A stretch of 5,427 bases of DNA, from NCBI GenBank assembly GCA_003232595.1, contig QIIJ01000386.1, positions 1 to 5,427 on the forward strand, given 5' to 3'. Under the pieces are notes generated by a model. It saw only the letters and a program-made list of their open reading frames with translations. It made no database searches and was not told the DNA's origin. Each line of letters opens with the position of its first letter. Position 1 is the stretch's first letter. This document shows, piece by piece, positions 1 to 5,427 of this stretch. This DNA comes from Aurantimonadaceae bacterium. GTDB lineage: Bacteria; Pseudomonadota; Alphaproteobacteria; Rhizobiales; Rhizobiaceae. The position numbers and the translations under genes were made by a program.

Positions 1-59
1 TGGGCAATGCCGCGCGCACCGCCACCGCCGAGTGCCAATGACAGTGTTGATCTGGTCAT
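1..59 (-). CDS. Patatin-like phospholipase family protein, N-terminal fragment (runs off left edge)
   Basis: Only the first 19 codons and part of the next lie in the window. They read M-T-R-S-T-L-S-L-A-L-G-G-G-G-A-R-G-I-A. The LALGGGGARG stretch is the glycine-rich oxyanion-hole motif that opens bacterial patatin-like phospholipases of the RssA/NTE type; this family normally has a Ser-Asp catalytic dyad (GxSxG) further on, which is outside the window. Such proteins are acyl hydrolases acting on membrane lipids. The start is the ATG at 59-57, 17 bases after the stop of the upstream M16 gene. No strong Shine-Dalgarno is visible, only a weak AGG about a dozen bases upstream. The short gap suggests it is the third gene of the M16 operon. 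The family call is fairly secure from the motif and its N-terminal position; substrate and exact subgroup cannot be told. Confidence 0.72.
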   Translation of the reverse strand, partial: MTRSTLSLALGGGGARGIA

Positions 60-76
60 GCCGGTTGTCTGCCTGT

Positions 77-1402
77 TCAGGATTTTTTGGGGCCCACCAC
101 CACAATGGTCGGTTTGTCTGAAAGCAGCTTTTGCGCCATTCGCCGGGCTTCGTCAATGGTCACATTGCCAATGTATTCGGCCCGCTTGTCGATATAATCA
201 ATGCCGAGGTTTTCCCGCTGAATGGCCACCAGCACAGAGGCAATCTTGCCGGATGTGTCAAGGTTCTGGATCGCATAGGAGCCGATGATGTATTTCTTGG
301 CCTTTTCAAGCTCCTCTGCGCTTGGTCCTTCTTTTGCCATGCGTTCAATTTCTGACAGCAATATCTTGATGGTTTCATCGGCCCGGTCGGCACGGGTGGC
401 AGTTCCCCCGCCGATGAATCCGGCCCGATCCTGGGTGCCAAGATAGGTGAATACGCCGTAGGCAAGTCCGCGCTTTTCTCGAATTTCTGTATAAAGACGC
501 GACGAAAACGAGCCGCCGCCAAGAATGTAGTTCATCAGATAGGAGGCATAGAAATCGGGGTTACTGCGCTTGACGCCCTTGTAGATTACCCGGATCATTG
601 ATTGCGGCAGATCCAGTTCCACGGATTTTTCCTCACCGATATTCAGCTCCGCTTCGGGAATATCCTTAAGCTCTGCTTTTTCAGGCAGGCCGCCAAAAAC
701 CCTGTCGAGCATTTCGCCAAGCTCTTCGGCACTGATTGCGCCAACAACGCCAATCACCAGATTGTCCTGGGCCAGCAGTTTTTTGTGCAGTGATACAATA
801 TCATCTCTGGTGATGTTCTTGACGGTTTCAATGGTACCGCCGACGGCCCTTGCATAGGGGTGATCGGCAAATACCGACTTCCGCCAGGTTTGCGAGGCAA
901 TTGTATTGGGTCGTTTTAAAGAGCGCTGCAAAATTGAGAGCTGACTGGCCCGCATACGCTCGATGGGTTCAGGATCAAACCGTGGTTTGGTCAGTGCCAA
1001 AGCCAGTAAATCGAAAGCCTCACTTCGGGAAGAGCGGAGTGTTTTTAATCGGGCAGTAAAAGTGTCATACCCGGCGCTGAAACCAAGTTCAGCACCCAGA
1101 TCGTCTATTTTTAGCTGAAACTCTTCGCTATTGATGTCACCGGCACCTTCGTCCAGAAGCGACGATAGCATATTTGCCAGCCCCTGTTTGTCGTCTGCTT
1201 CCTGCGTGGCACCACCCTTAAACGCCATGGAAACGGCAATTAGTGGTACGGTATAATCTTCAACCAGAAGGGCTTTGATACCACCTTTGCTGGTGACGGT
1301 CTGAATTGTGACAGCACCGACCGTTGCAAGCGGCAATAAAAACATTGCCAGGACAACTGCAATCATTGTCGATGCTTTTTTGAGACAATAAATATTTTTC
1401 AT
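77..1402 (-). CDS. M16B family peptidase homologue, non-catalytic (R/Y) subunit, exported
   Basis: This 441-residue protein has the two-domain fold length of M16B (half-pitrilysin) proteins. Residues 1-30 look like a Sec signal peptide: Lys near the N-terminus, a hydrophobic core at about 13-28, then VGA before a likely cleavage site, so it probably acts in the periplasm. Where active members have HxxEH, this one has N77-M-L-S80-S81 in the context GLANMLSSLLDEGA, so the zinc ligands are gone. The C-terminal domain keeps the family's Arg/Tyr pair at R308 and Y315 (IREKRGLAY), which in M16 enzymes binds the substrate backbone. It is therefore inferred to be the substrate-binding partner of the zinc-carrying M16 protein encoded just upstream. 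The start follows that gene's stop by 3 bases and has a GGAG site 7 bases before the ATG, which suggests translational coupling. The natural substrate is unknown; it is not expected to be an active protease alone. Confidence 0.9.
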   Translation of the reverse strand: MKNIYCLKKASTMIAVVLAMFLLPLATVGAVTIQTVTSKGGIKALLVEDYTVPLIAVSMAFKGGATQEADDKQGLANMLSSLLDEGAGDINSEEFQLKIDDLGAELGFSAGYDTFTARLKTLRSSRSEAFDLLALALTKPRFDPEPIERMRASQLSILQRSLKRPNTIASQTWRKSVFADHPYARAVGGTIETVKNITRDDIVSLHKKLLAQDNLVIGVVGAISAEELGEMLDRVFGGLPEKAELKDIPEAELNIGEEKSVELDLPQSMIRVIYKGVKRSNPDFYASYLMNYILGGGSFSSRLYTEIREKRGLAYGVFTYLGTQDRAGFIGGGTATRADRADETIKILLSEIERMAKEGPSAEELEKAKKYIIGSYAIQNLDTSGKIASVLVAIQRENLGIDYIDKRAEYIGNVTIDEARRMAQKLLSDKPTIVVVGPKKS

Positions 1403-1405
1403 CGG

Positions 1406-2803
1406 TCAGCTCCGGGCTTTTTCTGGACGCAGGTAGCCCGTTACCGAGCGGATTTTCTTCAGGTATTTTCGCGCAACCCTGTTGACGTCTTCAGCGGTCA
1501 CTTTGGAAATCCGGTCAGGCCACTGCTCGATATCCTCCAGCGTTTCACCCATCGCCAGCGATGCACCATATATACGCGCCAGTGTGCTTTGGCTGTCGCG
1601 GGCAAAAATTACCGACTTTAGTTGCCGGTTAATACCACGCGCCACTTCCTTTTCGGTTACGCCTTTTTCAAGAAGCTCAAGGACAACCTTGTCAATTTCC
1701 GCTTCGATCTGGTCGAGGGTTATCCCTTGCCTTGGCGTTGCATATAACAGGAAGCGGGTATCATCAAGCGCACTGCCCTGATAGTAGCCACCGGCGCTTG
1801 CTGCCAGTTTGGACTTGATGACGAGCTGTTTATATATCCGGCTGGTTGACGACCCGCCGAGGATTTCACCTAGAATATCAATCGCCTCTGCTTCACCGGG
1901 CTCTGCTGTTTTATAGGAGGGAACAAGGAATGTGCGTTGCCAGCTGGGTGAAGTTACCCGTGCATCGCTAAGCGACACCGTCCGCGCCGCCTTTGGCTCC
2001 GGCTCACGCGGGCGATTGCGCACACCCGGTTCTGCCCGTCGTTTGACCTTGGCATAGGTTTTTGCGGCCAGTTCCCGCACAAGTTCTGGCGTCACATCTC
2101 CAGCGACCACAAGAACAGCATTGTTTGGCGTATAATATTTGTCATAAAACGCAATTGCATCATCTTTGGTCAGTTGCTGAACCTCGTGCTGCCAGCCTAT
2201 GACCGGAATACCGTACCGGTGGTTTTGAAACAGTGCCGCCTGTACCGCTTCACCCAAAAGGGAGCCTGGATTATTATCGGTGCGACTGCGTCGTTCCTCC
2301 TGAATAACATCGCGCTCGGGCAATACCGTTTCATCAGTCAGAACCAGATTGGACATGCGATCGGCCTCAAGCCGCATCATTTCTTCAAGCGCCGTCGGGG
2401 TGACCTTTTGAAAATATCCGGTGTAATCTGTTGAGGTGAAGGCGTTTTCCTGGCCGCCGATTTCCGCAACCTTGGCGGAAAACACTCCGCCTGGCACGGT
2501 TTTTGTGCCCTTGAACATCAGGTGTTCAAGATAATGGGCAAGGCCTGATTTCCCAGGCTCCTCGTCGGCGGAACCAACCTTGTACCATATCATATGGGTG
2601 ACCACCGGCGCGCGCCTATCGGGTATCACCACCACCTGCAAGCCATTGTCGAGGGTAAAACTTGTAACTTTCGGACCTTTGGTACTTTCAGCCGCATTGT
2701 CTGTATTGGCAATTGCAGGCGAAACAAGGCCAGGCGCGGACAGAAGCAGGGCCGAGCCCAGTGCCACGGAAAGCGGAATGAAACGTAATATTTTCTGTGG
2801 CAT
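1406..2803 (-). CDS. M16B family zinc metallopeptidase, catalytic subunit, exported
   Basis: This 465-residue protein is an insulinase/pitrilysin-family peptidase of the short M16B type, related to mitochondrial processing peptidase beta. Residues 1-32 form a signal peptide (K4 and R7, hydrophobic stretch at about 9-29, then A30-I-A32 before cleavage), placing it in the periplasm. The inverted zinc motif is intact: H90-Y-L-E93-H94 within GLAHYLEHLMFKGT. The third ligand is probably E170 in ERDVIQEE, 76 residues after H94, which is normal spacing. H90, H94 and E170 should bind zinc and E93 activate water. The C-terminal domain begins near residue 270 and has GGSSTSRIYKQL, but the Arg/Tyr pair of the family is replaced (KSKLAASA region), so the neighbouring gene probably supplies it. 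The ATG start at 2803 has GGAG 5 bases upstream. It is first in a tight gene series with the second M16 gene and the patatin gene. The substrate cannot be predicted. Confidence 0.94.
   Translation of the reverse strand: MPQKILRFIPLSVALGSALLLSAPGLVSPAIANTDNAAESTKGPKVTSFTLDNGLQVVVIPDRRAPVVTHMIWYKVGSADEEPGKSGLAHYLEHLMFKGTKTVPGGVFSAKVAEIGGQENAFTSTDYTGYFQKVTPTALEEMMRLEADRMSNLVLTDETVLPERDVIQEERRSRTDNNPGSLLGEAVQAALFQNHRYGIPVIGWQHEVQQLTKDDAIAFYDKYYTPNNAVLVVAGDVTPELVRELAAKTYAKVKRRAEPGVRNRPREPEPKAARTVSLSDARVTSPSWQRTFLVPSYKTAEPGEAEAIDILGEILGGSSTSRIYKQLVIKSKLAASAGGYYQGSALDDTRFLLYATPRQGITLDQIEAEIDKVVLELLEKGVTEKEVARGINRQLKSVIFARDSQSTLARIYGASLAMGETLEDIEQWPDRISKVTAEDVNRVARKYLKKIRSVTGYLRPEKARS
1410..1413 (-). 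promoter_or_regulatory. Ribosome binding site of the second M16 gene, inside the end of the first
   Basis: GGAG on the minus strand lies 7 bases before the ATG at 1402 and just upstream of the TGA (1408-1406) of the catalytic M16 gene. Ribosomes finishing the first gene would arrive on the start of the second. This supports the chosen start and a roughly matched output of the two subunits, as expected for a heterodimer. Confidence 0.7.
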
Positions 2804-2926
2804 GCTTTCTCCGGAATTGATTATTAATGTGCAGGACGGTTTAAATTGTTATTCGATAATATAGGGTGCCAGGAATTTCATGCACGTTACTTTTTCGTCA
2901 TAACAGGTGATGAGTTATAATTGTGG
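2804..2926 (-). promoter_or_regulatory. Spacer between rsmD and the M16 operon; candidate promoter region
   Basis: This is the only sizeable non-coding gap in the minus-strand gene series and is visibly more AT-rich than its surroundings. On the minus strand it holds overlapping -10-like hexamers, TATATT (2863-2858) and TATTAT (2861-2856), each one mismatch from TATAAT and about 55 bases ahead of the M16 start. No good -35 hexamer sits at the right distance. No hairpin followed by a T run is visible, so a factor-independent terminator for rsmD is not supported. A promoter here is plausible because the M16 genes are functionally unrelated to rsmD, but readthrough from rluB-rsmD is equally compatible with the sequence. 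Confidence 0.3.
2809..2812 (-). promoter_or_regulatory. Ribosome binding site of the catalytic M16 gene
   Basis: GGAG lies 5 bases before the ATG at 2803 on the minus strand. It supports this ATG as the start and agrees with the signal peptide beginning there. Confidence 0.65.
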
Positions 2927-3481
2927 CTATTTCAGGCGAAAGATACCAATTGTAGTCGAGGAATAATGCCGTTGTTCCAGCCTTTCAAAACCGTCAAGAG
3001 CCTGTGGCGCACTGATTTTTTGCTCTTCCACAACCAGAAGGGCATTCGGGCTAAACCAGCGGCCATTTCGAGCACTGGCAATCGCTTTTTCTCCCAGTTC
3101 CTGGCCATAGGGCGGGTCAGCAAAGACCAGGTCAAACGGTGCAAGCTTTTCAATATCTCCCATCTGTGTTGCATCCCGGCGAAATATCCTGCTGCTGCCC
3201 TGAAGATCAAATAATTCCACATTCTGCCGCAAGACTGCCCGCCCTTCGATTGAATTATCGACAAACAAACAGAATCTTGCACCGCGTGACAGCGCTTCAA
3301 TGCCAAGCGCCCCTGTACCGGCAAAAAGGTCCAGCACACGGGTTTGCTCAAGCGCATTACTGTAGGAATGGGTGATTACATTAAACAGGCTTTCACGCAC
3401 ACGGTCCGATGTTGGTCGAATCGTGCCGGATGCAGGTGCCTTGAGCGCCCGACCACGAAACTCACCGCCGATGATCCGCAC
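2927..3481 (-). CDS. rsmD: 16S rRNA (guanine(966)-N(2))-methyltransferase RsmD
   Basis: RsmD uses S-adenosylmethionine to methylate N2 of G966 in 16S rRNA on the small ribosomal subunit. Counting from the GTG start the protein has 184 residues, typical of the family. It opens with the family signature (M)RIIGGEFRGR and the conserved IRPTSDRVRESLFN at 21-34. The SAM-binding motif I is DLFAGTG at 51-57, and the catalytic DPPY is at 122-125 (LVFADPPYG). The frame stays open upstream, but a longer start would run up to 170 bases into the rluB-like gene and add residues foreign to RsmD. I chose GTG at 3481 because the conserved family start falls exactly there and AGGGG lies 6 bases before it. The ATG at 3496 (five more residues, MQGFP) is the alternative, but has no Shine-Dalgarno. 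The gene overlaps the end of the rluB-like gene by 20 bases, so the two are probably co-transcribed and coupled. Confidence 0.93.
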   Translation of the reverse strand: MRIIGGEFRGRALKAPASGTIRPTSDRVRESLFNVITHSYSNALEQTRVLDLFAGTGALGIEALSRGARFCLFVDNSIEGRAVLRQNVELFDLQGSSRIFRRDATQMGDIEKLAPFDLVFADPPYGQELGEKAIASARNGRWFSPNALLVVEEQKISAPQALDGFERLEQRHYSSTTIGIFRLK

Positions 3482-4496
3482 GGGGAACCCCTGCATTTCG
3501 AGTAGATTTTTTGTATGGTTTTTTCCTGCGGCTGGCTGCAGATTTTGCGCGCCCGGACCTGGATTTATCCGGTTTTTTTGTATCGAGCCTTGCCAGTAAT
3601 TCCTCGCGGGTTTTGGCAGGTTTTTTACCACGCCGGGATTTTGTATTACCGGCTTTCAGTCCGGTTTTGGGTTGCTGGATTTGATGAATGACCGGCGCAT
3701 CGAAATCGGCACCTGATTCCCGTATCAACCGCTCTCCAAGTTGCTCGCGTAAGGTCCTGCCCCTGATTTCCTGCACCCCACCGGGTTCCAGATCGCCCAG
3801 TTGAAACGGGCCATAGGACAGACGGATAAGCCGGTTCACCTCAAGCCCGAGTGAAGCCAGCACTTTCTTGACCTCCCGGTTTTTTCCTTCACGAAAGGCA
3901 AGGGTCAGCCAGCAATTGTGGCCCTGCTCGCGGTCCAGGGTTGCTTCAATCGAACCATAGAGTACGCCGTCCACGGCAATGCCGTCTTTCAGTGTATCAA
4001 GTTGCTGTTGGCTGATTTTTCCGTGGGCGCGCACCCGGTACCGCCTGAGCCACCCTGTGGCAGGCAATTCCAGAACGCGCGCCAGGCCACCATCATTGGT
4101 CAACAACAACAGGCCCTCGGTCATAATATCCAACCGACCTATGCTCAAAACCCGCGGCAATCCTTCGGGCAGCACATCGAAGATTGTTTTACGCCCCTCC
4201 GGGTCTTTATTGGTGGTGACCGTGCCGGATTTTTTGTTAAAAAGCCAAAGCCTGGTACGCTCAGTGACCGGCAGCAGTGTGCCGTCAACTTCGATTTTGT
4301 CCCTGCCGGTTACGGTGACCGCCGGTGTGGTGAGTTTTTTGCCGTTCAGTTCAACCCGCCCGGCTTCTATCCAGCGTTCCGCATCGCGACGGGAACACAG
4401 CCCGGCCCGGGCCATGCGTTTGGCAATACGCTCGCCTTTGGCTGCAGTAGCATTATCAACAGGGGTTGAAACAGGTGTTTTTTTGCTGGATTTCAT
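3462..4496 (-). CDS. rluB: RsuA/RluB-family rRNA pseudouridine synthase with S4 domain and basic C-terminal tail
   Basis: This 344-residue protein belongs to the RsuA/RluB/RluE/RluF family, which isomerises a specific uridine in rRNA to pseudouridine. RluB acts on U2605 of 23S rRNA in E. coli. An S4 RNA-binding domain lies at about 22-70 (ERIAKRMARAGLCSRRDAER and following). The catalytic domain runs from about 83 to 255. The catalytic aspartate is D123 in GRLDIMTEGLLLLTNDG, and the conserved REGKNREVKKVL lies at 202-213. From about 275 to the end there is a Lys/Arg/Ser-rich, probably disordered tail. Long charged tails are common in alphaproteobacterial members annotated RluB, which is why I prefer rluB over rsuA, but the exact target uridine is inference. 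The ATG start has AGGA (4507-4504) 7 bases upstream. The gene is followed with overlap by rsmD and is divergent from tadA across a 47-base spacer. Confidence 0.88.
   Translation of the reverse strand: MKSSKKTPVSTPVDNATAAKGERIAKRMARAGLCSRRDAERWIEAGRVELNGKKLTTPAVTVTGRDKIEVDGTLLPVTERTRLWLFNKKSGTVTTNKDPEGRKTIFDVLPEGLPRVLSIGRLDIMTEGLLLLTNDGGLARVLELPATGWLRRYRVRAHGKISQQQLDTLKDGIAVDGVLYGSIEATLDREQGHNCWLTLAFREGKNREVKKVLASLGLEVNRLIRLSYGPFQLGDLEPGGVQEIRGRTLREQLGERLIRESGADFDAPVIHQIQQPKTGLKAGNTKSRRGKKPAKTREELLARLDTKKPDKSRSGRAKSAASRRKKPYKKSTRNAGVPRADHRR
3488..3492 (-). promoter_or_regulatory. Ribosome binding site deciding the GTG start of rsmD
   Basis: AGGGG on the minus strand lies 6 bases before the GTG at 3481-3479, within the coding sequence of the rluB-like gene. 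The competing ATG at 3496 is preceded by an AT-rich stretch without any purine-rich ribosome site. This favours the GTG start. Confidence 0.5.
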
Positions 4497-4508
4497 GGCG
4501 GTTTCCTA

Positions 4509-4520
4509 TCACCTTGGTGA
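4509..4520. repeat. Short inverted repeat in the rluB-tadA divergent spacer
   Basis: TCACC-TT-GGTGA has perfect 5-base arms around a 2-base centre and sits in the 47 bases between the two divergent start codons. It could be an operator half-site pair or a weak hairpin in the 5' leaders, but a match this short can easily be chance. No clear -35/-10 pairs are visible in the spacer for either gene, so promoters may lie partly inside the opposing coding regions. Confidence 0.25.
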
Positions 4521-4543
4521 GGGCAACGGAAGAGTAGAAAACA

Positions 4544-4984
4544 ATGTCAGAATTTATGGATATTGCACTGGAAGAAGCTGAACTGGCGGCAGCGCGCGGT
4601 GAGGTACCGGTGGGGGCCGTTGTTGCCTGCGAGGGAAAAATTATTGCCAGGGCCGGGAACAGGACCCTGGAATTGAATGATTCATGCGCCCATGCGGAGA
4701 TACTTGTTATCCGTGCTGCAGGTAATTTATTGGGCAATGAGCGGCTTACCGGGTGCGACCTTTATGTAACACTGGAACCCTGCACGATGTGTGCCGGGGC
4801 AATTTCGCTTGCCCGCATTCGCAGGCTCTATTTTGCCGCTGAAGACATCAAGGGAGGCGCGGTTGAAAACGGAGTGCGGTTTTTTTCTTCCCCCACCTGC
4901 CACCATGCGCCGGAAACCTATTCCGGGCTGGGCGAAACGCGGGCGCAGCAATTGCTGCTTGAGTTTTTCAGGAAACGGCGTTGA
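4544..4984 (+). CDS. tadA: tRNA-specific adenosine deaminase TadA
   Basis: TadA deaminates adenosine 34, the wobble base of tRNA-Arg(ACG), to inosine so that one tRNA reads several CGN arginine codons; it acts as a zinc-dependent homodimer in the cytoplasm. The 146-residue protein has the full cytidine/deoxycytidylate deaminase fold signature: GEVPVGAVV at 19-27, the zinc ligand and proton shuttle H50-A-E52, and P79-C80-T-M-C83 carrying the other two zinc ligands. N39 in GNR corresponds to the conserved asparagine that contacts the anticodon base. The length is normal for bacterial TadA. The ATG at 4544 follows a purine-rich GGAAGAG (4528-4534) with 9 bases between. An in-frame ATG at 4556 would still leave the core intact but has poorer ribosome site spacing. 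It is divergent from the rluB-like gene and convergent with the unidentified gene at the right edge. Confusion with other deaminases, such as guanine deaminase, is unlikely given the overall pattern. Confidence 0.95.
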   Translation: MSEFMDIALEEAELAAARGEVPVGAVVACEGKIIARAGNRTLELNDSCAHAEILVIRAAGNLLGNERLTGCDLYVTLEPCTMCAGAISLARIRRLYFAAEDIKGGAVENGVRFFSSPTCHHAPETYSGLGETRAQQLLLEFFRKRR

Positions 4985-4989
4985 AGGGA

Positions 4990-5427
4990 TCAGCTAAACG
5001 GATTGAGATCGCGCCAGCTCCAGCTCTTTTTGCCCCTGGCCTTTTTGGCTTTGACATCTTCATCAATGCCGATTTCGCCGACGGGGGCTGTATCAGCAGG
5101 TGTACGATATTCACGTTTTGGTTCCGTGAGATATTTGCGCGGTGCTGCACCTGTTGCCCCTGCAAGTTCCGCCCGGCGTTTTAAAACTATTCTTCTGTTG
5201 CGTTTGCGCCGGTCATCATAGGCCGCATTGTCTTCAAATTCACTGCGCGAAACGATCCGGGAAGGCACCCGCTGCACCGTGCTATCTGCGCTGCGCCTTT
5301 TCTTTAGAAACTCAATCGGCAACCGATCGGAACGCTCATCTGCCACAGGGACTTCTGCAAGCAACCGCGCCCTGCGTTGTTCCGGGTTTTCCGGCAATTC
5401 ATTGGTTGAAGCACCACCCTCAACAGG
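4990..5427 (-). CDS. Unidentified charged, probably disordered protein, C-terminal part (runs off right edge)
   Basis: The frame is open from the right edge of the window to a TGA at 4992-4990, about 145 codons, so the 5' end is missing. A TTG at 5397 is possible as a start, but the frame continues in step to position 5427 with no stop, and I see no reason to begin there. The visible residues are rich in Arg, Lys, Glu, Asp and Ala, without a hydrophobic segment, zinc motif or nucleotide-binding loop, and look mostly unstructured. Arg/Lys clusters include EFLKKRR and DDRRKRNRR. The protein ends with a Trp-containing tail, SWSWRDLNPFS. Codon choice resembles the neighbouring genes, which supports real coding. 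It converges on tadA with 5 bases between stops. I do not recognise the family and assign no function; it may be the disordered tail of a larger protein. Confidence 0.55.
   Translation of the reverse strand, partial: PVEGGASTNELPENPEQRRARLLAEVPVADERSDRLPIEFLKKRRSADSTVQRVPSRIVSRSEFEDNAAYDDRRKRNRRIVLKRRAELAGATGAAPRKYLTEPKREYRTPADTAPVGEIGIDEDVKAKKARGKKSWSWRDLNPFS

Noticed and set aside
7..355. Plus-strand frames at 7-288 and 131-355
   Set aside because: They lie opposite the patatin start and the non-catalytic M16 gene, both supported by family motifs. Their Pro/Cys-rich translations resemble antisense reading of those genes.
2849..2881. Ten-codon frame MKFLAPYIIE on the minus strand upstream of the M16 operon, as a possible leader peptide
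   Set aside because: It has no Shine-Dalgarno, no run of regulatory codons and no attenuator-like hairpin after it. A frame this short is expected by chance.
2932..3357. Minus-strand 141-codon frame within rsmD
   Set aside because: It overlaps rsmD entirely in another frame, while the RsmD frame carries DLFAGTG and DPPY. The alternative translation has no recognisable feature.
3497..3631. Extension of the rsmD frame upstream to an ATG at 3631 (234 residues)
   Set aside because: It would overlap the rluB-like gene by 170 bases and add residues before the conserved RsmD start. The open frame is explained by the low-complexity basic tail of the overlapping gene.
3918..4581. Two long plus-strand frames (3918-4469 and 3979-4581) opposite the pseudouridine synthase gene
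   Set aside because: They are antisense to a gene with clear catalytic motifs, their translations show no family resemblance or domain pattern, and one runs across the tadA start in a different frame. They are shadows of coding sequence.
4880..4886. Run of seven T in tadA, as a possible slippage or phase-variation site
   Set aside because: The frame reads through it into normal TadA sequence, the run is short, and similar runs occur elsewhere in the window. Phase variation of an essential tRNA deaminase is unlikely.

Overview
The window looks like ordinary chromosomal DNA from an alphaproteobacterium, probably of the Hyphomicrobiales (Rhizobiales) type. The grounds are protein style and gene order: an RluB-type pseudouridine synthase with a long basic tail directly followed by rsmD, tadA divergent from them, and a tandem pair of exported M16 peptidases leading into a patatin-like protein. 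The assignment rests on recognition, not on a search. Base composition appears moderate and even, and no gene looks foreign. I see no tRNA, rRNA, CRISPR array, insertion sequence or attachment site.

Layout, left to right. Positions 1-59 (minus) hold the first 19 codons of a patatin-like phospholipase that runs off the left edge. Positions 77-1402 (minus) encode an exported M16 peptidase homologue that has lost the zinc site. Positions 1406-2803 (minus) encode an exported M16 peptidase with an intact zinc site. These three are read in the order catalytic M16, non-catalytic M16, patatin, with gaps of 3 and 17 bases, and are probably one transcript. A 123-base spacer (2804-2926) separates them from rsmD (2927-3481, minus, GTG start), which overlaps the 3' end of the rluB-like gene (3462-4496, minus). 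A 47-base divergent spacer (4497-4543) precedes tadA (4544-4984, plus). Five bases after the tadA stop, an unidentified charged, Arg/Lys-rich protein ends (4990-5427, minus). Its 5' part lies beyond the right edge.

Functionally there are two themes. rluB, rsmD and tadA all modify RNA of the translation machinery: 23S rRNA pseudouridylation, 16S rRNA guanine methylation and tRNA wobble adenosine deamination. The M16 pair appears to be a two-subunit periplasmic metallopeptidase in which one subunit carries the zinc ligands and the other the Arg/Tyr substrate-binding pair. I found no convincing new biological system here. The most informative observations are the division of active-site motifs between the two M16 subunits, the patatin start hidden in the first 59 bases, the overlap-coupled GTG start of rsmD, and the unidentified right-edge protein.
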